Assembly: GCA_947488865.1 (NCBI GenBank)
Contig: CANLCB010000009.1
Span: 1-35,384, forward strand
Length of the DNA stretch: 35,384 nucleotides
Direction of reading: 5' to 3'
From: Deltaproteobacteria bacterium
Lineage (GTDB): Bacteria; Bdellovibrionota_C; UBA2361; OMII01
The translations under genes were made by a program, and so were the position numbers. The notes under the pieces were generated by a model. The model was not told the DNA's origin. It saw nothing but the letters and a program-made list of their open reading frames with translations, and did no database searches. Shown here piece by piece: positions 23,641-32,957 of the stretch. The number at the start of each line of letters is the position of its first letter. Position 1 is the stretch's first letter.

Positions 23641-24957
23641 TTAGTGGGAGGTCTCAAACCGCGCGTTGAGACTCTTGGTGTTTACTGGGCGACCCTCGAG
23701 CGCGTCGAGGATCTTCTTGCGAAACTCATCCTTGAACTTTGAGGTGAATCCGCGGGTTGGCATCACAAGAGAATCTCCCAAGAAGCAGATGGTGTGGCCC
23801 GCGATCTGATTGCAGAGTGTCTCCAGGAGTTCGAGGTCTCCTGGGAGTCCGCCGCCTTCGTTGATTCTCTTGAAAATTTTAGCGACCCAATGCCCACCTT
23901 CACGACACGGTGTGCACTGTCCGCACGACTCATGGGCGTAGAAGTGAGTGAGGTTTTCGATGGCGTCTACCATATCAACAGAGTCGTCGAGTACGATCAC
24001 GCCGCCGGAGCCGAGGAAGGTTCCAAGTTTATTCCATCCCTCGTAGTCCATTGTCGCGCCCTTGATCTCTTCGGCGCGAAGGATTGGTACTGAAGAGCCT
24101 CCAGGAATAACAGCCTTGAGCTTCGCTCCGTTCAGCATGCCGCCGCATTCTTCTTCAAGGAACTGCTCAAAGGAGTATCCCATCTCGACTTCGTAAACGC
24201 CTGGTTTGTTGATGTGCCCAGAGGCGGAGATCAGCTTCGTTCCCTTTGATTTTTCAGTTCCGATGGTGGCGTATGTGTCTCCGCCGTTGTTGAGGATCCA
24301 TGGAACCGCCGCGTATGTCTCGACGTTATTGAGTACGGTAGGGGAGTAGTAAAGTCCCATAGTCGCGGGGAAATAAGGAGGCTTCAATCGAGGTTGCCCC
24401 TTCTTTCCTTCGAGTGACTCGATGAGTCCGGTTTCCTCTCCGCAGATGTACGCTCCAGCGCCACGATGCACCACAAGATCGAGTGAGTAGTCACTGCCGA
24501 AGATGTTTTTGCCGAGATACCCCTTGGCGTATGCTTCGTTAACCGCTTTTTTAAGTTGGTGGTATGGGTGGGCGTATTCACCGCGGATGTAGACGCACAT
24601 CCAGTGGCTTTGTACCGCGAGCGCCGCGACCATCATTCCCTCAATGATAGCGTGCGGATTTTTTTCGAGAAGGAGGCGGTCCTTAAATGTGCCTGGCTCG
24701 CTCTCGTCAGCGTTGCATACAATGTAGGTTGGTTTACCTGTGTTGCGAGGAACGAAGCTCCACTTCATACCCGCGGAGAATCCAGCTCCGCCACGTCCGC
24801 GAAGTCCTGATTTTTTGACTTCTTCGATAATCGCTGTTGGATCCATCGAGAGGGCTTTTCGAATAGCCGCGTAGCCACCACGAGATTCGTACCCTGCCAA
24901 GGTGTGCTGGTCGGGTTGTTTGATGTGCTCAAGAAGTATCTGTCGATTCTGTCCCAC
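23641..24957 (-). CDS. nuoF: NADH-quinone oxidoreductase subunit F
   Basis: 438 aa. GLRGRGGAGFSAGMKW, CNADESEPGTFKDR, YICGEETGLIESLEGKKGQPRLKPPYFP and ESCGQCTPCREG (4Fe-4S ligands). GTG start. Confidence 0.95.
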   Translation of the reverse strand: MGQNRQILLEHIKQPDQHTLAGYESRGGYAAIRKALSMDPTAIIEEVKKSGLRGRGGAGFSAGMKWSFVPRNTGKPTYIVCNADESEPGTFKDRLLLEKNPHAIIEGMMVAALAVQSHWMCVYIRGEYAHPYHQLKKAVNEAYAKGYLGKNIFGSDYSLDLVVHRGAGAYICGEETGLIESLEGKKGQPRLKPPYFPATMGLYYSPTVLNNVETYAAVPWILNNGGDTYATIGTEKSKGTKLISASGHINKPGVYEVEMGYSFEQFLEEECGGMLNGAKLKAVIPGGSSVPILRAEEIKGATMDYEGWNKLGTFLGSGGVIVLDDSVDMVDAIENLTHFYAHESCGQCTPCREGGHWVAKIFKRINEGGGLPGDLELLETLCNQIAGHTICFLGDSLVMPTRGFTSKFKDEFRKKILDALEGRPVNTKSLNARFETSH

Positions 24958-25066
24958 GGTACTCTCTCTAAGGGGTCTATCTATCTAATAGGATAGAGCA
25001 TAGTCGAAGCCGACTCACGCCGCAATCAACAGGTGCTCGGCCATAGCTCGTGATGGACGGAGGGGG

Positions 25067-25627
25067 CTATTTGCCCACCACAACCGAAATGCTGGCCTGG
25101 TCCTCGGCTACGAACTCTGGATTTGCCAGGTCGAATTCAACACTATTGTCAGTCGCGGAGTCATCCACGTCGGCGTCGACCTCAACCAGGCCATCATCCA
25201 CCTCGGATCGCCCAACGAGTTGGAACGTTACAGTTCCAGGTTGTCCATTATACTCCTCGCCAGAGGTCGTAAAGAGCTTCTGGGGCATGTAAAAAATAAG
25301 GTAGATGGCGTCGTCCTCGTTCGAGGCCACATTCACGGTGGGGCTAATGTCGTAATCTTTGTCCTGAACCGACAGGAACGCTGAAGAGTGGACGTATTTG
25401 AGGCCCGGTGGATATCGAAACTTTAGAGCGATGCCGTTTGAGTGTACGTCACCCACTTGGGTTGAGACTTGAGCTCTATCGCCGGTGTCTATCTGAGAGG
25501 GTTGAACGTCGAGGGTGACCGTGGCCGCTCCAGCGAAATCGCCCCCCCCACCACCGCCGCCACCGCATGCAGTTAGAAAACCAAGGGTGAGGGGAAGTGT
25601 CAGGAGGGAGAGGAAACGGTTCTTCAT
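25067..25627 (-). CDS. Lipoprotein with poly-Gly linker and cohesin-like beta domain
   Basis: From MKNRF: signal peptide and lipobox LTLGFLTAC, then GGGGGGGGDF. The rest (VTLDVQPSQIDTGDRAQVSTQV...IALKFRYPPGLKYV) looks like a beta-sandwich. Confidence 0.7.
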   Translation of the reverse strand: MKNRFLSLLTLPLTLGFLTACGGGGGGGGDFAGAATVTLDVQPSQIDTGDRAQVSTQVGDVHSNGIALKFRYPPGLKYVHSSAFLSVQDKDYDISPTVNVASNEDDAIYLIFYMPQKLFTTSGEEYNGQPGTVTFQLVGRSEVDDGLVEVDADVDDSATDNSVEFDLANPEFVAEDQASISVVVGK

Positions 25628-25931
25628 AGTCTTAAGCTGTTCAAACGAATTCATCCATTGGTATAGAGGCTTTTACGTGCGGGAGCTAGTACCCTTCTCG
25701 TGCGAGTTTGGGTGTTTAGAGTGGAGAACTGAGCGTGCTCCCTAGTCCCATGCTTGGGGGAGTTAAGAATTTGGGGGAGGGGCACGCTTTGACTAAATTG
25801 TGCCTCCCCATATATTCTTGTGTCGTCCATGGATGGGGGTAATTGCCCTCACTCCTTACAAAAATTCGATAACAGCGCCCGATACGTTTTAGTTCTCTGG
25901 TGCGTGTACTCAAGGAGCGAAGTTTCCTGCC

Positions 25932-27860
25932 ATGACCCAACCGGTTCCCCCAACGTGTCAGTCTCAAAACGAACAGCCTTCGGTACTTGGTAATCGCGGC
26001 GCAAGCAATTCAGACGCGCCTCAGAGTTGGTGGAAGAGAGAGCTCTCGCTTTGTTCCGCGCTGGTAGCGGTCCTCTGTATTGCCTATGCCTATGCGTTTT
26101 ATCAAAGCATTGGCGAGTATTGGTTTCATCCGGGATGGACAACCGACGATGCGGTGCAGCAGGTATATCCCCTCCATGAGGTAACGCACCCTGGAATCTT
26201 TGCGGGAGATCTTCAGACCGAGGTGATGAAGGGCTATCTCGCTCCAGCTCATTACTGGTTGTGCTACGGCGTCACGATGCTTACAGGTGACCCAATCATG
26301 ATGAGTCACTGGGTTATGCTGATACAGATGACCCTTGCTGTCGGGTTCTTTTTTGTCGCTCTGCGCGTCGCCGCGGGAACAACTCCAGCGCTCTTCGGCG
26401 TTATGTGGTTGTTTCACAGCCGCAACCTAATGCAGCGTATTACGGGAGGTCTTCCTCGTGGATGGACGCCCGCGATTTTTTCCGCGTTTTTGTATTTCGC
26501 GTTGACTGGTCGCCACAATGCGGTGCTTGCGACGATCCTGATCGGATGCTTGCTTAATCCCCCAGGCACTATGGTGGTGGCGGTCGCCTATGGAGCTCTT
26601 TTGCTGTGGCGATATTGCGTAACGGCGGGAGACGAGCGCAGAACGTACCGGAAACGTATCCTCACACTTGCTCTCGCCGCGCCTGTTTTCGCGATAACGA
26701 CTTTAGGCGTTGTTCATCGCCCAGAGAGTATCGGTCAGATGGTGACCTTCGAAGAGGCTTCTCAAATGGCTGATTTCGCCCGTCCAGGTGGGCGCTTCCC
26801 ATTCTTGCCATTTAATCCTGTTGTCTCAGAGGTGCGAACGATTGGCTTGGAGACCTTTGTCGCTCGTTTTTACAACCCTCCTCGTATCGTACGAGCGGCT
26901 ATGCCGTTCGTTGTGCTTGGAGCGATGGGAGTTTTGGCGCTCGTCGGAATTCGGAAGAGGAGAGTCGTTTTTCCGGCCGAGATCGTTACCTTCGGTTTAG
27001 CGGCTCTCACGGTATACGGACTCTCTCGAGTGCTTGCCTTTAAGTTGTATGTTCCGAATCGCCATCTTCAGATACCGATGGCAATCTTTTTTATATTCGC
27101 GTGTACGGTCGCGACATGGCGGGCTTTTTATCGAGGGCCGCGAACGACTCCAGAAAACAAGGAAGCCTATAAAGATAGTCGCTGGAAGTACGCGTGGACT
27201 AGTACGGTCGCTCTCTTGGCTTGGGGGGGCCTTGTCTATGCAGGCTCAAGCACGGGTCTGATAGGCGCGGCCAATTTCAACTACTCCAGAGATAAGAAGG
27301 GTGGGGCTTTTGAGTGGATTAATAAGAATACTCCTGAGTCCGCGCTGATCGCAGGGCATCCAACACACCTTGACGGGGTTCAGCTCTTCGCGGTTCGCCG
27401 AGGGTATGTGACGACGGAAACCACGCATCCATTCTACAAAGGATACTACGCCGAGATGTACCGACGTAACGAAATTTCGTTGCGAGCTCACTACGCGGCG
27501 ACATTAGAGGAGCTTGTTTCCATTTTGGAGCCTGAGGGGATTACGCATTTTGTGTTCAGGCGCTCCGACTTTTATCCAGGCGCTATGGATGACGTGAAGT
27601 TCTTCGCTTCCTACAAGCCGCTTACGGATACGCTCTTTTCGCGACCTGAGTCTCAGTACGCTTACCGGCAACTTCCACCGACAGTGGATATGGTTAAGTA
27701 TCCGTTTATGCCGTACAAGGATAAGTTCTCGGTTGTTGTAGACGTTCAAGCTCTCAAGGAATTCCTCAAGAACTCCAAGGACGGGTCGAATGCGGCTCCA
27801 CTGACGAACGTATCGAAAGAGCCACAGAAGGTCGCTCTCAACGTTCACGGTCAACGATAG
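25932..27860 (+). CDS. Multi-TM membrane protein, GT-C-like, 642 aa
   Basis: Many hydrophobic helices. First periplasmic loop has WTTDDAVQQVYPLHEVTHPGIFAGDL, an acidic pair as in GT-C glycosyltransferases. Confidence 0.75.
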   Translation: MTQPVPPTCQSQNEQPSVLGNRGASNSDAPQSWWKRELSLCSALVAVLCIAYAYAFYQSIGEYWFHPGWTTDDAVQQVYPLHEVTHPGIFAGDLQTEVMKGYLAPAHYWLCYGVTMLTGDPIMMSHWVMLIQMTLAVGFFFVALRVAAGTTPALFGVMWLFHSRNLMQRITGGLPRGWTPAIFSAFLYFALTGRHNAVLATILIGCLLNPPGTMVVAVAYGALLLWRYCVTAGDERRTYRKRILTLALAAPVFAITTLGVVHRPESIGQMVTFEEASQMADFARPGGRFPFLPFNPVVSEVRTIGLETFVARFYNPPRIVRAAMPFVVLGAMGVLALVGIRKRRVVFPAEIVTFGLAALTVYGLSRVLAFKLYVPNRHLQIPMAIFFIFACTVATWRAFYRGPRTTPENKEAYKDSRWKYAWTSTVALLAWGGLVYAGSSTGLIGAANFNYSRDKKGGAFEWINKNTPESALIAGHPTHLDGVQLFAVRRGYVTTETTHPFYKGYYAEMYRRNEISLRAHYAATLEELVSILEPEGITHFVFRRSDFYPGAMDDVKFFASYKPLTDTLFSRPESQYAYRQLPPTVDMVKYPFMPYKDKFSVVVDVQALKEFLKNSKDGSNAAPLTNVSKEPQKVALNVHGQR

Positions 27861-27888
27861 GATTACTATTTTCTTAAGGGATAACGCT

Positions 27889-30186
27889 GTGTTTCGAACA
27901 AATCTTTCCAAAGCGCTCCTCTGTGTGTGTACCGTCTTTGTCGCGGCTTTTTGGGCCGCCGATATTACTCCTCACGTGTGGGGCTCTCGCGGAATGTCGT
28001 CACTGTCAGATGGCGCGCTCGACTCGGACGGATGGATTCGTAACAGCGCGACTGTGACGATAAAGGGACTCTCGTCAGTCGGAAATCGGGTTGAGGTTAA
28101 TTTTAATCCGGGTCGTCCAGGTGCTGAAGAGCCGGGGCAGGTGGCAGTGTCTGTGTGCGGTGAACCTGAGCAGACGGTGACCGTCACAAGCGCCGCTCCG
28201 TTTCTCTTCTCTGTTCCCAAGGGGTGTTCTCCGATTCAGCTGGCTTTTCGTGGGTTGAATTTCTTCACTCCGAAGGGAGAGACGAGCGGTAGGCTCCTTA
28301 ATCTCCAGGTTTCGAAGTTACGAGTGACCTCGCCGCTCGGGTTTCCTTTACCTGAGTTTGGCACCTTTCTAGTCGCGGGGTGTGCAATTGGGCTTCTCGT
28401 GGCGTTGAGTGTGTTCGCGGCCGGCGCGTTCGGTACTCTCGCTGGGTACGGAACTCTATGCGCTGTTGTGTGTTTCGGTTCCCTAAGCGGACTTGAGCCG
28501 CACAAATTTGAGCCCCTCTGGTTGTTTGTCACCGCATTACTGGCTGGAATGTGTCTGGCTCGTTCTGAAGGTAGGCAGGTAGAGCGACGAGATACAGATT
28601 CGCGCGCGTGGTTGCTCGCCGCTCTTACGGTTGGTGTGGCTCTTCGATTCTATGGAATTTCATTCGGTCTTCCATCCACCTATCATCCAGATGAGGTTCC
28701 AAAGGTAAACGCGATCATGCGCATGGTGGATCAGAACACCTGGGATCCCCAGTACTTTCTCCATCCATCGTTGCTGCTCTATTGCACTTATGGAATGAAC
28801 TGCCTGATCCGATGGCTTGGCGTTGATGGAACGTTCCGTGATACCGCTTTTTTGGCGGGGCGACTTGTGAGCGCTACGGCCGGAACGTTGTCGATTATGC
28901 TCACCTACGAAATCGCTCGACGATTATTCTCTCGCCATGTAGCGGGTTGGAGCGCGATGTTGTTGGCCGTTTTCCCTCTTCATGTGACGTGCAGCCGTTA
29001 CCTTAAAGAGGACGCGCTTCTTACGTTCGTGATTCTTTCGTGTGTTCTCACGACAGTTATCTCAGTTACTACCAAGCGCCGATGGCTTCTTCCAGTGGCG
29101 GGATTTTTGGCTGGATGCACCGCGGGCGCGAAGTACTCCGGGATCCTTATGGCGGTTGTTCCTTGTTCGGCGCCGTGGTTGGTGTCTCGTAGTTGGAAGC
29201 CCGATATTCGTTGGCTGCCTGTAGCGTTTTTGGCAGGGGCGATTGCTCCGCTTGGGTTCTTGTGCACAACGCCGTACGCGGTATTGAACTCGGCGAAGTT
29301 TATTAAGGACTTCTCTTCCGAGTCTCGCCATATGCAGACTGGACACACCCAATCCATCGACGCGTGGGGGCAGTTGTGGATGTATCACTTCTGGAGAAGC
29401 ATCAAGCCGGGAATGACGGCTATCGTGTCTCTCGCCTCTATTGTAGGTGTAGGTTTCTTGCTCCGTCGTCGCAGAGTTGAGGATCTTCTTATCGTTGGCC
29501 TCGTAGTGCTCTTCTACCTTCCGGCGGAGTTTGTGAAAGCTAAGCCGGCTCCTCAACCTGAACGTTACATTCTTCCGTGTTTGCCGTTCCTCGCCATTGC
29601 ATTGGCGGAGTTGGCTCGCAATCTTCGAGCGCGAAAGGGGCTCTCCTTCGCGGTACCTCTCTGCATGGCGGCTTTTGTCGCGATGCCACTTGTGCGCTCA
29701 ACCTCATTGGCCAGTGAGATCACCTATGATACTCGTGAAGAGATGGCGGATTGGATGCGTCAGAACCTGCCAGCCGGAAGCAAGGTGCTCATGGATTGGT
29801 CTCCGTACAGTCCACGATTTCACGACAACGCGTTCAATATAGATTACATCCCGCGGGCTAATATTATCCCTAGGCTTGATGTTGCGGCTCTTAAGACGTC
29901 GGGAGCTGATTATCTTATTCTCTCAAACCTTTACTACGATCGGTACTTTAAGCAGCCAGAGTCCAATCCGATTCTGCGCCAGCGAATTCGTGAGGTGTTC
30001 GAGCGAGTACCGGTGGTGCGACAGGTTGTTCCTGAGCACGGGACGTACGGGTTTCACAATCCCGTTCTCACTCTCTTTTCGCTGAAGAAGGACGATTTCG
30101 ACGCGCTGGACACGGAGATTGTGAAGAAGCGCATGGGGCAAATCGCGGAGACCTCGAATGATGTTCGCGCTCGAGGTAAGTGGTAA
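27889..30186 (+). CDS. PMT/ArnT-like (GT39/GT83-type) membrane glycosyltransferase, 765 aa
   Basis: GTG start with AAGGGG upstream. YHPDEVPKVNAIMRMVDQNTWDPQYFLHPSLLLY, LAGRLVSATAGTLSIMLTYEIARRLF and HVTCSRYLKEDALLTF are typical of PMT_2-type glycosyltransferases. Confidence 0.82.
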   Translation: MFRTNLSKALLCVCTVFVAAFWAADITPHVWGSRGMSSLSDGALDSDGWIRNSATVTIKGLSSVGNRVEVNFNPGRPGAEEPGQVAVSVCGEPEQTVTVTSAAPFLFSVPKGCSPIQLAFRGLNFFTPKGETSGRLLNLQVSKLRVTSPLGFPLPEFGTFLVAGCAIGLLVALSVFAAGAFGTLAGYGTLCAVVCFGSLSGLEPHKFEPLWLFVTALLAGMCLARSEGRQVERRDTDSRAWLLAALTVGVALRFYGISFGLPSTYHPDEVPKVNAIMRMVDQNTWDPQYFLHPSLLLYCTYGMNCLIRWLGVDGTFRDTAFLAGRLVSATAGTLSIMLTYEIARRLFSRHVAGWSAMLLAVFPLHVTCSRYLKEDALLTFVILSCVLTTVISVTTKRRWLLPVAGFLAGCTAGAKYSGILMAVVPCSAPWLVSRSWKPDIRWLPVAFLAGAIAPLGFLCTTPYAVLNSAKFIKDFSSESRHMQTGHTQSIDAWGQLWMYHFWRSIKPGMTAIVSLASIVGVGFLLRRRRVEDLLIVGLVVLFYLPAEFVKAKPAPQPERYILPCLPFLAIALAELARNLRARKGLSFAVPLCMAAFVAMPLVRSTSLASEITYDTREEMADWMRQNLPAGSKVLMDWSPYSPRFHDNAFNIDYIPRANIIPRLDVAALKTSGADYLILSNLYYDRYFKQPESNPILRQRIREVFERVPVVRQVVPEHGTYGFHNPVLTLFSLKKDDFDALDTEIVKKRMGQIAETSNDVRARGKW

Positions 30187-30251
30187 ACGGCTACGAGCAA
30201 GCGGAGGCGTTGGCTTGCAGTCGCTTTTTTCTGTGCCGCCACTAAGGCGTT

Positions 30252-30578
30252 CTACGAGCTCCACTCTTTGATGTTCTTCTCCCACTGCTCTCGGTCGTAC
30301 CGATTGTAGTGTTCGGGGTAGAGTCCTACGCACATATATCCAAGCGCGCCGGCTACTTCTTGGAGCCTATCCCACTCCGAGGCTAAGCAAAGGAGGATTC
30401 CCTTCTCCGGCCCGATAGCTGGAAAGTGCGCGATGAAGGTTTCTTGCTCCGAGTTGCCGTGATGGAGAACGAAAGGGACTTCAACAGAGAGATTGCAATC
30501 AGCGGCCGCTTTTGAGCAGCAAGCCCCTATGCGAGTCGCGTACACCTTATTCCAATTTATCTCTTCGGATGCTCCCAT
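30252..30578 (-). CDS. Hypothetical protein, 108 aa
   Basis: Intact ORF between argJ and the convergent glycosyltransferase; same strand as argJ with a 34-bp gap. Confidence 0.55.
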   Translation of the reverse strand: MGASEEINWNKVYATRIGACCSKAAADCNLSVEVPFVLHHGNSEQETFIAHFPAIGPEKGILLCLASEWDRLQEVAGALGYMCVGLYPEHYNRYDREQWEKNIKEWSS

Positions 30579-30612
30579 GGGTCTATCCTGGTAGGCGTGA
30601 TGAACGCTCAGC

Positions 30613-31803
30613 CTAGTTATAGCTTACGTTAATGTCCACATAGCCATGCGTGAGGTCGCACCCCCACGCCCGTGCCGCGCCTTTGCCGAGGTTAAGGTTA
30701 AGTTTGATTGGTACGTCGCGTACAGAGAGGAGTTTGCGAATCTTTTTGCGGTCATGCGCGACTATCTTGCCTCGCTTCATGACTGGCGCTCCAGCGAATG
30801 TGAGGTCTACCTTGAGAGGGTCGACCTTTAGAGCTGGATCCTTTCCGGCCGCGGCGAGCACTCGACCCCAATTAGGATCCGCTCCATGGATAGCGGTTTT
30901 TACGAGAGGTGAGTTCACAACGTTGAGAGCGATACGACGCGCTTCGCGCTCCGTTCGCGCCCCAGTCACTTCAACTTCAATCAATTTTGTAGCGCCTTCC
31001 CCATCTGCCGCGATGAGCTTGGCGAGATGCTGGCATGCCTTGGTTAAGAGCGCGGTGAACGCGGCTCGGTGTTTAGGAGAAGAGAGTTTCTTTCCTTCCT
31101 GACCGGTCGAGAAGATCGTTACCATGTCGTTGGTTGAGGTATCGGTATCAACTGACGTCATGTTGAATGAATCATCCACAGCGGACCGTAACGCTCGTTG
31201 AAGAGTTCGAGAATCAACCTTTGCGTCAGTCACAAGGAAGCCCAGCATGGTCGCCATGTTGGGCGCTATCATTCCCGAGCCTTTCGCGCATCCGGCCACC
31301 GTGACGCGTTGTCCGGCGATGGTGGTAGAGACGAACACCTCTTTCTGTTTGAGGTCGGTTGTCATGATCGCTTTCGCGGTGGCGTCTCCATTTCGAGCTT
31401 GAGGATTCGAGAGGAGTTTTTGAAGTCCGTCGCGCATCGTATCCATGGGGAGCGGTTTGCCGATTACGCCCGTAGACGCTATCGCTACCTCACTTTGTTT
31501 AATCCCCAGGAGTTTTGCCGCGATTTTTGCTGTCTCTTTGGCGTCTCGCATTCCCGCGCGCCCTGTTCCAGCGTTCGCGTTCCCAGAGTTTACGATCAGC
31601 GCTTTTAAGGTGTTTTTCTTCATTGACTGCTTCGTGTGAAGAAGCGGCGGAGCCGCGAACGCGCTCCTAGTGAACACTCCCGCGCTTCCATAGGCTGAGG
31701 GGACGAATATGAAAGCGAGGTCTTTCTTGCCGTTATTTTTAATTCCGGCGGATATACCTGAGGCGTACACGCCGGCGAGGGACGTAAGGTTTTTCTTTGC
31801 CAT
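30613..31803 (-). CDS. argJ: Bifunctional glutamate N-acetyltransferase / N-acetylglutamate synthase
   Basis: AGVYASGISAGIK, ALIVNSGNANAGTG, VAIASTGVIGKPLPM, CAKGSGMIAPNMATMLGFLVTDA (self-cleavage Thr region) and GADPNWGRVLAAAG. ATG at 31803 (MAKKN). Confidence 0.95.
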   Translation of the reverse strand: MAKKNLTSLAGVYASGISAGIKNNGKKDLAFIFVPSAYGSAGVFTRSAFAAPPLLHTKQSMKKNTLKALIVNSGNANAGTGRAGMRDAKETAKIAAKLLGIKQSEVAIASTGVIGKPLPMDTMRDGLQKLLSNPQARNGDATAKAIMTTDLKQKEVFVSTTIAGQRVTVAGCAKGSGMIAPNMATMLGFLVTDAKVDSRTLQRALRSAVDDSFNMTSVDTDTSTNDMVTIFSTGQEGKKLSSPKHRAAFTALLTKACQHLAKLIAADGEGATKLIEVEVTGARTEREARRIALNVVNSPLVKTAIHGADPNWGRVLAAAGKDPALKVDPLKVDLTFAGAPVMKRGKIVAHDRKKIRKLLSVRDVPIKLNLNLGKGAARAWGCDLTHGYVDINVSYN

Positions 31804-31891
31804 GGAAAATTTGATTAGCACAGAGCTAAGGGGCGCGATAGCTCCTCTTAAAGCATGGGGATACTACCGCCAACATTTCCAGTGTTGGTTA

Positions 31892-32501
31892 CTAACGCGG
31901 TCTGAAGGGGGTAGCCGCGGGGCGGAAAGTTGGGGTGGCTGTCGCTCTAACATAGAGCGTTGGGGCAGGGCGAGGTGTAGGCGTAGCAGTTGGTCGAGGA
32001 GATGGAGTCGCGGTTGGCCGACGTGTCGGTGTCGAGGTTGGGAGAGGCGTTGGAGCTGATGTTGGGCGTTTCGTAGGTGTGGCTGTCGTGCGGATGAATG
32101 GAGTTGCCGTAGGTCGTGACGTTGGAGTTGAAGTGAACGTTGCAGTTGGGGAGCTGGTCCGTGTCGATGTGGGAATTGCGGTGTTCGTTGGAGCCGTGGT
32201 TGGGGATGGCTGAACAACCGGCGCGCTGGTTGGAACGGAAGTCGCCGTAGGCACAGGTGTTGGGGTTGGAGCTATCGTTGGGGGAACGGACGGGATAGGT
32301 GTCGTTGTTGGAGCGGAGGTTGGGGTTGTTCCGTTCGAACACTCTCTGCTCGCTGCCGCCACCGCGTCGTAGCCGTTCACCACAGAAGGATAGACCGACC
32401 TTGTCGGAGGCAAAAACATATTGAGGTATCGTGAGTGACGCCAAAAAGAGAACGGTGATGCCTAGGGGGCGAAGAGGGAGCTTCGCCTTACTACTCCACA
32501 T
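31892..32501 (-). pseudogene. Thr/Pro-rich exported protein; signal peptide and repeat region lie in different frames (apparent frameshift near the T5 run at 32412-32416)
   Basis: Frame of 31947..32501 begins [32 protein letters not shown] (signal peptide). Frame of 31892..32419 carries [31 protein letters not shown]...[11 protein letters not shown]. Confidence 0.5.
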
Positions 32502-32957
32502 AAGGCGGATTTCGACATTCTGCCCCCGAGCCTAAAGCTCAAAGCGTTCGAATTCTTCAATTCCAGGGTTCTGTTACGGGGGTTCAGTGTTGTGCTTTGA
32601 GGGAGTTACCTATGAAGCCCATCTTCCCCTAAGAGAAAATCCGCAAAGAAGGAGTGTTTTCTTACGGAAACCCGAGTCGGCGGCAGGCTTGTTCGGGAGT
32701 GCCCAAATAACTCTCAAGAAGGTGAGTTGTCCTGGTAGGTTGGAGGCGCTTCAACCCTTTGATCTCTCTAGGGCGTTCGGCTATAACCACCAAGCGTAGG
32801 TTTCTCGTGACAGTTGTTGTGCTCGCAGTGCAAGGAGCATCACGGACGGGTGACAGGTGACCCCGAGTACACTGCCGACCGAAACTTTAGTGGCGTGGTT
32901 GAGAGCTTAGACTTCCTAGTCGCTCCTTCCCGTCGGTTACGTTGTGGAGAAAAGAGC

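Noticed and set aside
25733-25787. GCGTGC...GCACGC inverted repeat with two TTGGGGGAG direct repeats in the divergent promoter region
   Set aside because: Short and imperfect; could be chance in a G-rich intergenic stretch.
30197-30230. GCAAGC...GCTTGC followed by T6 as a terminator of the PMT-like gene
   Set aside because: Only a 6-bp stem with a 10-nt loop, and the T-run is offset; too weak to call.
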